Source: Nannochloropsis salina CCMP1776 (lineage: Eukaryota > Sar > Eustigmatophyceae > Eustigmatales > Monodopsidaceae). From it: 64,000 nucleotides of DNA. Positions 39,183 to 51,765 of this stretch are shown here, one piece after another (positions within the stretch are counted from its first letter, which is position 1; each line of letters opens with the position of its first letter). The notes under the pieces were generated by a model. It made no database searches, was not told where the DNA came from, and saw only the letters and a list, made by a program, of their open reading frames with translations. Location: positions 70,422-134,421 of the forward strand of contig SDOX01000016.1 in NCBI GenBank assembly GCA_004565275.1, in the 5' to 3' direction. The position numbers and the translations under genes are program-made.

Positions 39183-40098
39183 TTCTTGAGGCCAGTGAGA
39201 CCTGCAGACTCTGTCTACAAGTGTGAGTAGAGAATTCTTAAGTAATGAAAGGTGGTGAATATTGATAATTAAGGGAGAAGAGATTCCAGTGTACCGCTGG
39301 AGCGGACTAGGATCTTCAGTCCAGTAGCTGTAGGATAGGGGATGCCTGGTTTTGTGACAACATTTGTGACTTGCTGTCAACACCATCGGATAGAATGCAA
39401 ATCACATCCCCTCATTGGCCTTGTCAGCACCAACTTGTCACTGGTGGACATCCACACATGTCGGTGCGTCTTGGGATCCAGTAGCAATTCCCTGCCTTCT
39501 GTTACCTCTCCTTCTGAGCTTCCCGCCCACCCGCAAATTTGATTTATGCCCCCCCCCCTTGCCTGTGGTCGAGACCCCTTTTAATCCAGTCCTCCAGTTA
39601 AAGCAGAATGTTATTCATTTCAAAGCACAGATTTGTTGTCACTATCCATGTCCCTTACAAGCCATTACCGTCCACGCTGGGATTTCTTTTCGACAGCATT
39701 GGCCTCCACATTATGTCATCGGGCCCCTAGTCGAACCAAACCCCTGGACGTCGTGTTCCATAGCCTACTTCCCCACCCAGCGATGAAAAGTTCCCATTGT
39801 GTTTACACCAGCTTTGAAGCGTTGCGCCTGGGTTCGGGGAATTTGTTTGGCTTTATGGCGCAAGGAATTTGTGCACCCCTCGCCACTAGCATACCTCCTA
39901 GGGCCTTGGTCGTTCTTACCAGACAACTTTCTCGCATGCTCCGAGCTATATCATTTGTGTCAGGATCGCCGATATATAGACCTCCAGATAAAAGCAACAT
40001 GCATTCGTGTTTCCCCTTTCATAATTTTCTCTACATTCATACAGCGCCAGCAATTTGTCGAGGAGAGCCCATTTACTTGCCGTTCGTCATCACATCGC
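39183..40098. other. Divergent intergenic region
   Basis: 916 bases between the start of the RING-CH-like gene (-) and the coiled-coil gene (+), so both promoters lie here. Short overlapping frames on both strands show no splice or family support. Confidence 0.55.
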
Positions 40099-43000
40099 AT
40101 GACGAAAGCAAAGACATCCACCTTGAATCCTAGCTCTAGCAGCGTAAGCAGTAAGAGCAGTGTCGGACGCACTCGCTCGACGCGGTCTCGGGTCAGCACT
40201 AGCCAAAAGGTATGTAAAATGAGAGAAGGTGGGAAAGGTATTCTGGGCACAGCAATGTGTTGTGAAGGTAAAACGGCCTCATGTCAGAACTATATCCTGT
40301 TAAAAACATGGTGTCCGAGATAAAAGCAGAGAAGATGCATGCATGTACATGTTTTGTGGAAAAATGCTACTCTCACGGCAACTGCTCCGCAGAAAAATGC
40401 AAGAAGGCCGACGAGGGATGATTGTAACGAGGTCCCTCCTATACCACAGGTCTGGGAAAGCCCGCCGCGGTGGGAGCCTCGGCACATGGATACAGTCTCC
40501 CTGGGAGAGAAACAGGAAGGGGGGAACGCGAACGTAAGTCGCGACCATGGGCTCACAGCTTTCTACCCGAAAGTCCTCCCTGTCCATGTTTTCCCCCAGC
40601 ATCCATTGCTCCTTTTAGGTTTCCACACGATCCGATCCGCTCCCGCGTACTCGCATGTTGACTCAGAATCCGTGCATCGTGATGCAGCCATGGTCCTCCT
40701 TTCCTTTTGAGTCTGATACCCGACCTTCTCGTCTCCCTTCCTCCATCCCCCGCCAGCTCCCGGACCTGTGCCCCCTGCCAGACGCGCCCGACCAGACAAC
40801 CTCCCCCCTGGTCAAGACCGAGCTCCCCGACGACGACAAGGATTACGAGAAGAAAGGGAAAAGGGACACAGGAGATGGGACTGATGCAGGGGGAGACCTG
40901 TGTTCCCCAGCCTTCTCCTCTGCCGCTTCCTCCCCCTCGTCCTTCTCCTCCCTCACCACTGCCTCGAAGCGTCGAAGCAAGGCAGTGGCCAGGGCCTCCG
41001 CGGTCTGGAACAGCTTGAGCCGTCTCAGCACTCCCCGGACGCCGGCCTCTTCGGCCATGGCCTCCCCTTCCCCTTCCTCCTCCCTCTCCTCCTCCACCTC
41101 CCGCCGCTCTTGCTCAGCCTCCTTCTATGCAGCCCGCAGTGGCGGAGGGCAAGGGGGAAGCGGTGTGGGAAAGACGACGGGAATGATTGAGGGAGAAGAA
41201 GGAGAGGAAGAGGAGCTGGAGAGCGTCGCCACGCAGAGCCCCGCTCCCAAGGGGAAGATGGGCGGGCGGGGCATCCGGGAGGACCCCGGGGTACGCACCT
41301 TGCGTCTGGTGGAGGAGCAGGGTAAGCCTGTGCGCAGAGCCTTGCATCTGAAGGAGGAGACCCTCGCCTCCCAACCATCTCAACTTCGCTGTTGCCCTTT
41401 GCATTCCCCATTTTGTCCAGCAAATCCATGACCTCCCTCTCTTCCTCCCTTCCTCCCTCCCTCCCTCTCTCCCTCCCTTCCTCCCTCCCTCCCTCTCTCC
41501 CTTCCTTCCTCCCTCCCTCCCTCTCTCCCTCCCTCCCTTTGTCCCTCTATCCCCTCCAATCTTCTCTACACGGACCAGAGATCAATCCGTCGGAGGTAGA
41601 AGCTGCGTTGGACGCGGTCAACGTGGCAGCAGTATATATGGGCTTCCAGGAAGGAAAAGAGGAAGGGAAGGAGGGACGGGGCGAGGCAGGGATGGTATTC
41701 CCGATCGAGATCGCCGAGGGCATTACCAGTGCGCTCCAGCGACTGGATGACGGGTAAGGGCCCAGACTGCGTGCAAATACAAATACATAATACGTGGGGC
41801 ATGGGTCGGCATCTTGCGCCCTGGATGGCCGAGACAAAGGCCTTCTCTCGCTCATCTTTGCGGAATTTCCCCTCCCTCTCGGCCCAGAGGCGTCATCAAC
41901 GAAGTCACGGATTTCTGCCTGAACGTGGCAGCGTTGGAACCGCCTCGCTCTCGGACATACATGCCTGCTGTCTTTTTCTCAGACGTGCTTGAGGCGACGC
42001 CGGAGGAAGAAGGAGGAGGGTGTAAGAGGGAAGGTGATATGTTTCGAGATTGCATCAGTCGGATGGAGGAGGTAAAGAATTGCGCAAAAAATGAGCGAGA
42101 GGACGGGATCGCCTTCCGAGAGGCGGTTGAGAGCGTAGAGAAACGGTGAGGAGAAGAAAACGAAAGGAGGGGAGGAGCAAGGTAGCGGGCGTGTGTCTGA
42201 CGCTTGCTCATTTTTGCTCAGGGCTTTGGAGTACAAGGAGGAGATCGAGAACCGCAAAATGCACTACGCCGAGCAGGTCGGTCGTCTCTCTTTTCTCCGA
42301 GCGCTTTCCTGCTCTTCTTTCGTGCTCAGTAATCACTCCTACACAGTAAAATTAAGCGTCGCCTCCCATACCTTTCCCTCGTCCTCCTTCCCTTCCTCCC
42401 TCCCCACCTTACCCCCTCCCTCCCTTTCTCCGTCCTTTTTTGGACCTACAGGTCGAGGCGAAAGCCGAAGAGGTGGAAGACAACACCAAGCTACTTCACA
42501 AGGAGCGAGTCGTTTTCCGCAGCATGGTGGAAGAGGACTTCCAATTCGACGAAAATTTGCGGGAAAAATTGGGGGAGGTGTTTGACGCCGGCGTGGTGAG
42601 GAAGGAGGGAAGGAGGAGAAAAAGCGAAAAAAGGAAGGGAAAAGGTGCAGGCAGGTGGGGTAGAGAGTTACCAGGGCCAGTCGGCTCAGCCCCCCCCCTC
42701 TCCTTCCTTCTCGCCTTCGTTTCCCCGCCACTCGCCCAGGACGCCGACGTGGCCCTCCAGGCCTCTCAGTCTCACCTGGAAAACCTGCAAGAGCTGCAGG
42801 CGCTCTACGGCATGGTGGACGCCCGTTTAGGTAAGGAGGGAGGGGGAGAGAAGGGGAAAGGACCGAGAGGGAGAAGAAGAGCGGCCCCGTCGAGCATCCC
42901 ATCCACGTCCTTGCCCCCACCCCAGACGCCTACCTGTCCTACGTGCTCGACCACGTGGCGGGTCTGCGGAAGGGAATGGAACCGATGCTGAAGGAGCGGC

Positions 43001-44842
43001 AGACCGAGGTAAGGTGGAAGGGAGGGAGGGAGGGAGGGAGGAGCCGAGGAAGGGGAGGAATGGCAAACGTGTGCTCCAAAGCGTTCCGAATGGGGCGGGC
43101 AACAAGCAATGTGCGTCCACAAGCCTCACGCCTTTCTCCTCCTCTTCTCCCTTCCTCTTCCCCTTCGTTTGTCAGCGCGTCCGCAAACTCTACCGAGTCC
43201 GGCGTACGCTCCAGAATCTCTTCTCTGCCGCCCATGAATCGACCAACTACCTGCTTCAAAGCATTGAGGCGGACAAGGTGCTTTTGGGGGCTTTTCCCCC
43301 TCCAGCCTGTACTTGACCCATCTTCTTCCAACCCTATCTTCCCCCTCTGACCATCCCCTTTTGCGGGCCGCGCTCTTTGCCGTGTTTTCTCCGACATTTT
43401 TAGCTCCTTTTCCCCCTCCCTCCCTCCTTCCCAGGTGGCGCTCCAAGACGACCTGGCCAAACTCCAGAGGAAATACACCAACGCAGGCCCCACTTTGCAA
43501 GCCGACATGACCACCTTGCGCGAGAAGGTGGGTAGGCTGACTTGGGGAGGAGGGGTGGAAACATGTAGCCCGCTTCCCTCAAAACAAGGGCGTAGGGAAT
43601 CTCTTTACGAAAGCCAGGACTGCCAGCAGACCTCGCCCGCGTTCGAAGAGGAGAGGAACGACGACGCTGCGAACACGAGACATTCCTTGTGGTGCTCGCG
43701 ATTGCCGTCTGAGAGTAAAACGATTCACGGACCAGGGTCCTCCCTTTCCATTCCCTCGCGAGCAGGTCAAAGAGATGACGGAGCAGTGGCAGCTCCACCG
43801 CCAGGAACTGGAAGAAATGCGGTGGGTGGCCATCCTGTTTCAACCTGTTTTTGTGTCGCTCTGATGATTTCCCCACGACCCCAGCAACGTGATAGGTCCT
43901 TCATGTGTTACACTGAGTCCCGCGTTCCTGTTGTTCTCTTTGCCCGCCTCATCTCAAACTAATTCTGTCTATTCGTACCCAATGTTCGCAGTTCGGAGCA
44001 CACAGAAGCCAAAATTGATATCGCTCTTCTCCTGGAGGACGAAGCGCGCGAGGCACTAGAATTGGGGGTGATGGAATTGGAGGAGGACAAGGAGAAAGGG
44101 GAAGACGAGCGAAAGGAAAGTGATGAAGCAGGATCAAAAGGGACCAAAAAGTCGGTGTGGACTTTTTGTGTTGTTATGTGAGATGTAGAGTAGAGCACAA
44201 GCTAAATTGATCAATTTATGGAAGTGGTGAAAAGAAAAGGGTTGTGGCCATGGCTCTACCGAAACTCGAACTTTCTCAGAATTGTTGTAGGTCGTAACAT
44301 TACAATCGCGGAACATGGACATGTAGAAGGAAACGGAGAAGCCGCCAAGGGCTTGACCGCACCCGATCACGAAAGAAAATTCTGATCGGACGGGTAGGGT
44401 GGCAATACTAAGGGCGATAGTGATTGACACGCACGTCTTTTCGTGTTCGCGTCTCATGCTCACATCTGTCGCAGAAGTACATGGCAGCGAAGGCTGAAGA
44501 GATGAGGAAGTCACTTTCGACAAGAGCCAAAGAAGTGGACAGCAACGTCCCGAGATGGTGTGTGATATCCTTTGTGTTTTTAATGCTTTCGTGTCACCAA
44601 TCTACATTGGTCGCAGCCATCAAACTCAAGTGAAGACAAGTAGAAGAAATGCCGTGAAACAAGCGAGTTCCCCAAGACTGCTCCTGATGACAACTTCCAT
44701 GGAGTTTGAACCAAAGTATCGAGATAGAGGAGTGGACAATTACCGTATGACTTCTTTCTTAACCAATGAATCTTTACTGCGTTCTTCCCCTCTCGTGACA
44801 AGCTTTCCCCCTCCACGCCTTGCGGGAAATTTTTTCTCTTAG
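40099..44842 (+). CDS. Coiled-coil protein of unknown function, about 800 aa
   Basis: Fifteen exons chain in phase: 40099-40209, 40450-40533, 40619-41321, 41579-41753, 41888-42145, 42222-42276, 42452-42595, 42740-42830, 42926-43008, 43176-43277, 43435-43527, 43766-43821, 43992-44154, 44475-44557 and 44617-44842 (stop TAG). The N-terminal third is Ser/Thr/Pro-rich and basic (SSSSVSSKSSVGRTRSTRSR), with acidic inserts, and is likely disordered. The rest is charged and helical with heptad-like spacing (ALEYKEEIENRKMHYAEQ, VEAKAEEVEDNTKLLHKE, RVRKLYRVRRTLQNLF, VALQDDLAKLQRKY), consistent with a long coiled coil. No motor, CH, BAR or zinc domain was recognised. The end is uncertain: exon 13 could instead read on to a TGA at 44179-44181, but the KYMAAKAEEMRKSLSTRA segment at 44475 argues for continuation. 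A cytoskeletal, centrosome or kinetochore scaffold is a guess from architecture alone. Confidence 0.65.
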
Positions 44843-46209
44843 CTACAGGGCACTAAATCACCTGCCCTGGCGTCATCGCTACAGCGCACATGTTTTTGGA
44901 GATATCGTCACCCCCAAAACAAATACCGCAGACAGAAAGACGACCGAGCTGAAGACAGGACCCTTCCGATCGAGTAAAAGCTCGTTGACAGTATCCATGT
45001 GCGTCTTTGGATGTGCAGGACATGAAGGACTGTTGCAGCAACTGAAAATCTGACACAGAAAAAGCAGCTCGTGCAAATGTATTTGTAGCAAGAAGCATCT
45101 CGGTGTACTTGATGAGGACAGATGTCCGTGCAAAAGGACGAAATTAGGAATATCTCGCTGTTACCATGACCAGGCTCTGCCGGTGTGACGTTGTCAACCA
45201 CATGATCATCAATCATCAGCATTTATCACCCAAGCAACCCTTGATACCCCTGCAACACTGCCCCACTGCACTTCGTGAGTCCAAAAATAGGTCAAACGCG
45301 GTCTGAACCTTCGTGTTTCTGTGTTGTCAGAGACTCCGACGGCATCAGCAAGGGGCAACAGGGGCATTTTCATTTTCCATTGGCCTGGGGATTTGAAAAT
45401 TTAAACTGAGCTTGATGCTAATTTTTGGAGTGGCTCGGACGCGTGGCGCCACGTTGATGGACCAAATTATTGAGGAAACGTCAGCTAATCGTCCCATATA
45501 ATCTTTCATTCCAGAAGTGGTAGATCATAAGTGCCATATAGTATCGAGTTCTTAGTGAAAAAATTGCTTTGACCATCATGGCATGTTTTTTGTGGTTGCG
45601 CTTGAACCCCCACGTGAAAAGATCAGCCTCCCATGCAAATGGAAGTCAACGAGTTCTTTTTGCATGGAAGAGCAAGTGCGACGGCTTGCGTAGGAGATCG
45701 GCTGATCTTTCATTGTCAGTATTTCTCGTATCTTCTTGTTTTGTTCATTGTGTGACCAGCCTCGACCGCCTGGCACATTTTTCATCGTGTATCTTTGCTG
45801 CACATGTGTATCTGTCATGATGTCACGACGAGTGCAACGTTGTGATCAGCGCTTTAGCAGCTGCAAGCTTTGTGCAAGGCGTGTGAGTGATCTTTGGCTC
45901 AGTTCTGAAGTTGTTTTGTAGCACACAATGTGTTGTTGTCTTCAGACGATGCTACAATACCATGAAACGTGACCATCATGTTCACGTGTGCATGGACTTG
46001 CTAAGTAGATACGTGCGGTGCATGTGGTCTTTTTGGTGCGATCCACTCAAGCCGCTCTCGTGGTTGTATCTTGCAAATATCCGAGTTCGTAGCACAGCCC
46101 ATGTTACCTTTTTTCACTCGCACTAATCACCCATGCTTCCCTCATATACAACACGACAGTTCTCTGTATCTGTGCGCCGGCAACCTTTATAGCAGAGGTT
46201 TGTGCAGCC
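44843..46209. other. Intergenic region upstream of the first H+-ATPase gene
   Basis: About 1.4 kb without tetranucleotide tracts or supported exons. It is expected to contain the promoter of H+-ATPase copy 1. Short open frames lack motifs. Confidence 0.55.
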
Positions 46210-49200
46210 ATGGCTTCCAAATGTGCCTCTGAGAACAGGAGCATCGGAAAAGGAAACAAGGATGAGCACGGCCATATGTCTGACAGCTTCTACAACCACG
46301 AGGGCCGCTTGGCTAAGAAATCCAACAGGATTGGGAACATGGAAAATGATGACCACGATCGTGCCCTGGAACGGTGAGTCTTACGAACGTCCGACGAGTT
46401 CCTACCATATGTGCTTGAGCGGGATCTTGAGGGATGGAAGTGCCGATCATTGTGTGCCTTCCCAAAGCTTTTTGGATTGTGGTATCCCATAAAGATACCA
46501 GTACATTCTGTGTTCTCACCGTGAGTATGCCCACTCTCCTCCACCTTGACAGCACCATGCGGGCAGTGAACTCGGCTTCCATCGCCGTGACCCTCCGCTC
46601 CCAAGGCTCGCTCGGCCACGGCGAGGGTAGTGCCCCTGGCCTGGACGGTGTCTTCGCCAAGCAGGAGCCCGAGGCCCCCATTCACATCGACACGGATGAG
46701 AACGATCCCGAGATCCACCACCTCCACTCCGAGGGTCTTTCCTCTGCCTTGGCCGCTGAACTTCTTAAGAAGTTTGGCCGCAACGAGCTCCCGGAGAAGA
46801 AGAAGCCCAAGTGGCTGATCGTAAGTGATCCTCTCTTTCCCTGTCTCTGCGCCTGGGATCTGCTTTCTTGTACTTGACCTGTTGCTCCGTGTTGCCACAC
46901 ATCCCTCAAAGCTCGAGTCTTAAGACAAACCTCCAGATATTCCAAACACGCTTAGACTTTGTCCGCTTTCCCCCCATTTATAGTTTGCCGAGCAACTTTA
47001 CCAACCCATGCCTCTGATGATCTGGGCTGCCATTATTATCGAGGCGGCCATCGAGTCGTGGCCTGACATGGGCATTCTGCTGGCAATCCAGTTCATGAAC
47101 GCCTCCCTTTCCTACTACGAGACCACCAAGGCCGGCGACGCCGTTGCGGCCCTCAAAGCCTCCCTCAAGCCCGTGGCCTACGTGAAGCGTGACGGAAAAT
47201 TCCTGTCCATGGACGCGGCTCTCTTGGTGCCCGGTGACCTGGTCCTCCTCGGCTCTGGAGGTGCCGTCCCCGCCGACTGTGTGGTAATGGACTCTCAGAT
47301 CGATGTCGACCAGGCTGCGTTGACGGGCGAGTCTCTGCCCGTGACCATGTTCAAGGGCGACAGTGTGAAGATGGGCTCCACCGTGGTCCGTGGTGAGGTC
47401 GAGGCAACAGTGGAGGCGACTGGTGCTAACACTTTCTTCGGGCGTACTGCTTCCCTGCTTTCTGGTGGGGACGAGGTCTCCAACTTGCAGAAACTCCTGA
47501 TTCGTATCATGATCATCCTCGTCGTTCTCTCCATGGCCCTTTGCGGTATCGCCTTTGGCTACCTGCTGGGCCGTGGCGAGACCGTTCGCGATGCCCTCTC
47601 TTTCACGGTGGTGCTTCTGGTTGCCTCTATCCCCATTGCCATTGAAATCGTCTGCACCACCACCCTCGCCCTCGGCTCCCGCGAACTTTCCAAGGACGGT
47701 GCCATCGTCTCCCGCTTGGCCGCCATCGAGGACATGGCCGGGATGAGCATTCTGTGCTCGGACAAGACGGGAACCTTGACTCTGAACAAGATGATGATCC
47801 AAGAGGAGACCCCTATCTACGTGGAGGGGGAGACCCAGTACTCCCTTCTCCGCTACGCGGCCATGGCCTCCAAGTGGACCGAACCCCCCCGTGACGCCCT
47901 TGACACCCTGGTCCACGGTGCGGCGGACATGGCGTCCCTGGCGAGCATCAAACAACTTGACTACATGCCTTTTGACCCGACAATCAAGCGGACGGAGGGG
48001 ACGGTCCAATTGCCCAGCGGCGAGACCTTCAAGGTCAGCAAGGGTGCCCCGCACATCATCATGCACCTTGTCGATCAAGAAGTGCACGCGGCCACCGTGG
48101 CGCAGTGTGACAAGGACGTGGAGGCGTTGGGAGAGCGTGGCATCCGTTCCTTGGCCGTGGCCAAGACCAAGGGCAGCGCGGACGGTCCTTGGGAACTGAT
48201 TGGGCTCTTGACTTTCTTGGACCCCCCCCGCCCCGACACCAAAGACACGATTGAACGCGCGAACAAATTTGGCGTGGAGGTGAAAATGATCACAGGCGAC
48301 CACCTGTTGATCGCCAAGGAGACCGCGCGTCAGTTATCTATGGGCACGACTATCGAGAACGCGGCGCTCTTGCCTAAGCTGGAGGAGGATGGCAAGCCTC
48401 CCAAGAATTTGATGGACTACTTCAAGTACATCGAAGCCACTTCTGGTTTTGCCCAGGTCTTTCCCGAGCACAAATTCTTGATCGTCGAAGCCCTCCGTCG
48501 TGGCGGATACAAGGTAGGGAAATCTGTCTCGATCGTTTCTTTCTCCCTCCCGCGACTGTCTTGATCTCTGCAATGTACACTCATATCCATGCGCGGACAT
48601 GTGCGTATCGTATCGTATGATTTATGGCTGTTCCTTCCCCTTTTTTTCCAGACTGGTATGACTGGTGATGGTGTCAACGACGCACCTGCCCTGAAACGCG
48701 CGGATGTGGGTGTGGCTGTGCAGGGTTCTACGGATGCCGCCCGCGCTGCCGCGGACATCGTCTTGACCAAGCCCGGTCTCTCCACCATCGTCACCGCCAT
48801 CATTGTGGCTCGTACTGTCTTCGGGCGCATGACCTCGTTCATCACCTACCGTATCGCCGCCACCCTGCAGCTCCTGATCTTCTTCTTCATCGCCGTGCTT
48901 ACCATGCAGCCCGCGAAGTACGAGCCTGCGGGTGCTTTGGAGGAGTGGCCCGCATTCTTCCACATGCCTGTGATGATGCTTATGCTTATCACCCTGCTGA
49001 ACGACGGCACGCTCATCTCCATTGGCTACGACAACGTGGTGCCCAACACCACCCCCGATAAGTGGAACCTGAAGGTGCTGTTCACGATTGCCGGCGTGCT
49101 GGGCGGTGTGGCTCTGCTGTCTTCCCTGTTGATGCTGTGGGTGGCGCTCAACTCGCACAATCCGGCCGGGATCTGGGCGCAGGCGGGTCTGGCGGGGCTT

Positions 49201-49587
49201 ACCTACGGACAGATCACGTCGATGGTGTACTTGAAGGTATCGATCTCCGATTTCTTGACGCTGTTCTCTTCCCGCTCTGGGGCTGGTTTCTTCTGGACCA
49301 ACAAGCCGTCTGCGATATTGCTTGTGGCTGCGGGTATTGCCTGCTCTCTGTCGACTATCATGGCGAACGCGTGGCCGGAGTCCAGGCCTGATGGCGTGCC
49401 GACGGTTGGTCTGGCTCGCGTGGCCCCCAAGGAACTGTCTGTGTACGTCTGGATCTACTGCTTGCTGTGCTGGTTCATCCAGGACGCCGCCAAGGTGGGG
49501 GTATATGCGTTCCTCAAGAAGTACAACATCTTCGGGATCAACGATATCGTTGCGATGAAGAAGGCTGACCCGGTAGAGATGGCTTAA
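46210..49587 (+). CDS. P-type plasma-membrane H+-ATPase (P3A), copy 1, 965 aa
   Basis: Pumps H+ out of the cell at the cost of ATP, energising secondary transport. Exons: 46210-46373, 46553-46820, 46984-48513 and 48652-49587 (stop TAA). Landmarks are LTGES (actuator), CSDKTGTLTLNK with the phosphorylated Asp at about residue 404, PFDPTIKRTE, KGAPHII, FLDPPRPDT, MITGDHLLIAKETARQL and TGMTGDGVNDAPALKRADVG. TM6 has LLNDGT, including the Asp needed for proton transport in this subfamily. Unlike plant pumps, there is no long C-terminal regulatory domain: the chain ends about 30 residues after the last span (…KKADPVEMA). Instead there is a cytosolic N-terminal extension of about 140 residues. The first exon differs strongly from that of copy 2, while the catalytic exons are almost identical in DNA. 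Copy 1 has an intron (46821-46983, KWLI|FAEQ) that copy 2 lacks. Confidence 0.95.
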
Positions 49588-51274
49588 GTCCTAGGATGGA
49601 GGAAGACGGATGCTTTGGGAAACAGCATGACTGCCGACCTAGCGGCATCTGCATGTGATCTTTGTTTTCCATGTGGGCGGACGTGGAACACCGCTCCATC
49701 TCCCACTTTTCTTTTCTGTGTGTGAATTTGCGTGGGGATGTGGGGGCGTGTGTGGGTGTGTCGGTGGTCGTTTTAGAGGCGAAGGCCGGGAAAGGACGAT
49801 AGCGCTCGCGTGCCATGGACATAGTCTTAAGAGATATAGAAAGTTCTTGTTAATTTCTTCGCAAAGCTTTTAACACGGTTGGCGAATGCAGTGGGGTTTG
49901 GTTTAGCGCCACATGCTTTCGATCACTAAAGAATACCGCCAGAATGCCGAGGACGGGAAGGGAGAGAACGAAAATGAGGGTGCCGAGATGCATGAGGGGA
50001 GACGGAAGAGAAGGATAGAGAGGAATACAGTGGAGACGAGACTAGCAGAGAGCTTGATAGGAGAGTCGATGGTATCACACACACTCACAAGCATGTGCAA
50101 GCGCTTGTGAGCAATGCTTTGGATCGAGAGAGAAAGTGCACGTAAAACACTTATAAAACACCAAAGTAATGGAATGGGAGGTAACTACAGCATTAACCAA
50201 TTCTGCATTAAAGAAGATCCCAATTTCCATGAACAAAATGGCGATAAAATGACGTTTTTTGGGGCTTAGTACAATGACTTCTCTGATAAGTACCATGCTG
50301 CGCAGGACGATTCCCAAACAGATATCCCTCTACTGATTCTCCGTCGCTCACAACGTCTGAATTTGTCACGAATGGTATGTAATGGACGTAATAATTTTAT
50401 ACTTTTGCTTGCTTACCATAGATAAGTGGGCATCAAAATGCCACGGGGTAGACCGATCAAAAAAGTACCTCTAATCGAAAACTTCCACAAGCCATCATTG
50501 ATAAGTAATTGATGCCGTGCTAGAAGATAAGATGATTTCGTGACTTACTGAATAAGATTCCACCTAATCTGCCTGTAATTCCAACGTGCAGACTTAACTT
50601 GGCGAAAAGAGGCACAGCTCTTGCCCTTCCACAGAGCGTTCTCAGCCCTATCCCTTTCTTGCGAGAAAAAAAAAAGCTGGTGCAACTGTGCCTAAAACAC
50701 CATGTGACAGGCGAGACGTACCATCTCTGACTCTCTTAACATGCAGGCATTTTTTTAATTGGTCATTTCCGGCGCTGGGTGCGGCCACGACCCCGTCAAG
50801 TCAGCGTCCTGGCCCTCTTGCCGACCGGGGCCGGGGTTTTCCGAGCTTTGCTTGCCTTTGCTTAACGGCCGAATATTCAGTCATCAGCCATCACAAAACC
50901 TGGAATGAAGCACGCCATGGCCCCGGAGAAACGTGAACAGCCCCGGCAAGTCCGTCGGGGACTTGATTGCTTGGGCTTGTCGTTTGTGTTTCTGTTTTGC
51001 TTTTCATAAAGACTGTGTGATACTGTTATGGTGATCACAGCTTTGAGTGTGCATCTACAGCCCTTCACTTGGTAGATGCGGTAATTAGTCCGGGCGGGTA
51101 ATTCGCCACCAGGAATGTTCGTCGTACCCCGACTTGCTTCAGATATCTATCAGATGTAGTTATTCTTTTGCATTGTCTTGTTCGCATCCAATGTACGTCG
51201 GCATGCACAAGGCAGAATTGGTCTAGATACGGCAGCTTACGGCAGAATATCCAGAGACCAGTCATTCATGTGCC
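49588..51274. other. Intergenic region after H+-ATPase copy 1
   Basis: About 1.7 kb, AT-richer than the ATPase genes, with a G/T-rich stretch near 49670-49770 likely in the 3' UTR of copy 1. No coding exon was supported. It probably includes the promoter that came with the truncated ATPase copy. Confidence 0.5.
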
Positions 51275-51765
51275 ATGTCTCAAGCTTTTTCAGTTCGAGT
51301 TCATGAAGCGGACGATGATGAAGAAGAGCATTTGAAAGGAGAGTTCTACGACACTGAGGGCAGAATATCTACCAATGTTGGCATGCAGTCCCTGGAAGAC
51401 CACAATCGTGAAATACAGAGGTATGAGCGGAGGGATTGGATTGAAGGGGCTCAGGCGCGTTGTCCTGCAGGAAAGCTGCCCCGAAGATACTATCCAGAAA
51501 AGTGTCAAAATACGATAATCCGAGACTTACATCAATCAATGCAAATTTTACAGAACCATCGAGGCATTCAGGAGTGCCTCCCATACTCTGAGCGTCCGCT
51601 CCTTGGGCTCGGAAGGAAATTCGAAGAGCCAAGTGCCAAATTTGGAAAGCGTGTTCGACAGTTTGCAGATCACTGCACAGGAGGGCAAGGTATCTTGAGA
51701 CGATTGGTTGGACAAGAAGAGCGTGTCTGAGGCCAAGCCCTACCTCGACGTCTATCAGATTTAAG
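51275..51765 (+). pseudogene. Truncated third H+-ATPase copy: N-terminal extension only
   Basis: Two exons match the first two exons of the H+-ATPases. Exon 51275-51420 (KGEFYDTEGRISTNVGMQS, then EDHNREIQR) aligns with copy 2 (KGEFYDDGGRITTNAGMQS, then EDHEREIQR). It ends at the same phase-2 intron. The second exon, from about 51551, reads TIEAFRSASHTLSVRSLGSE against copy 2 TIQMVRSATHALSVRSQGSE. The frame then meets TGA at about 51700 (…AQEGKVS) and, after it, runs on in the same frame as DDWLDKKSVSEAKPYLDVYQ to TAA. The actuator, phosphorylation and membrane domains are all absent. It could be a dead fragment left by tandem duplication, or an expressed short protein made only of the N-terminal regulatory extension. 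The splice sites and start codon are intact, which keeps the second option open. Confidence 0.65.

Noticed and set aside
41439-41545. Ser-Leu-Pro-Pro repeat 'proteins' here and elsewhere
   Set aside because: Translation of (CCCT)n tracts inside introns, not coding sequence.
51275-51765. Selenoprotein reading of the truncated ATPase copy
   Set aside because: Only a TGA and a following open frame support it. There is no Cys-aligned position and no visible SECIS, so it is kept only as a weak alternative.
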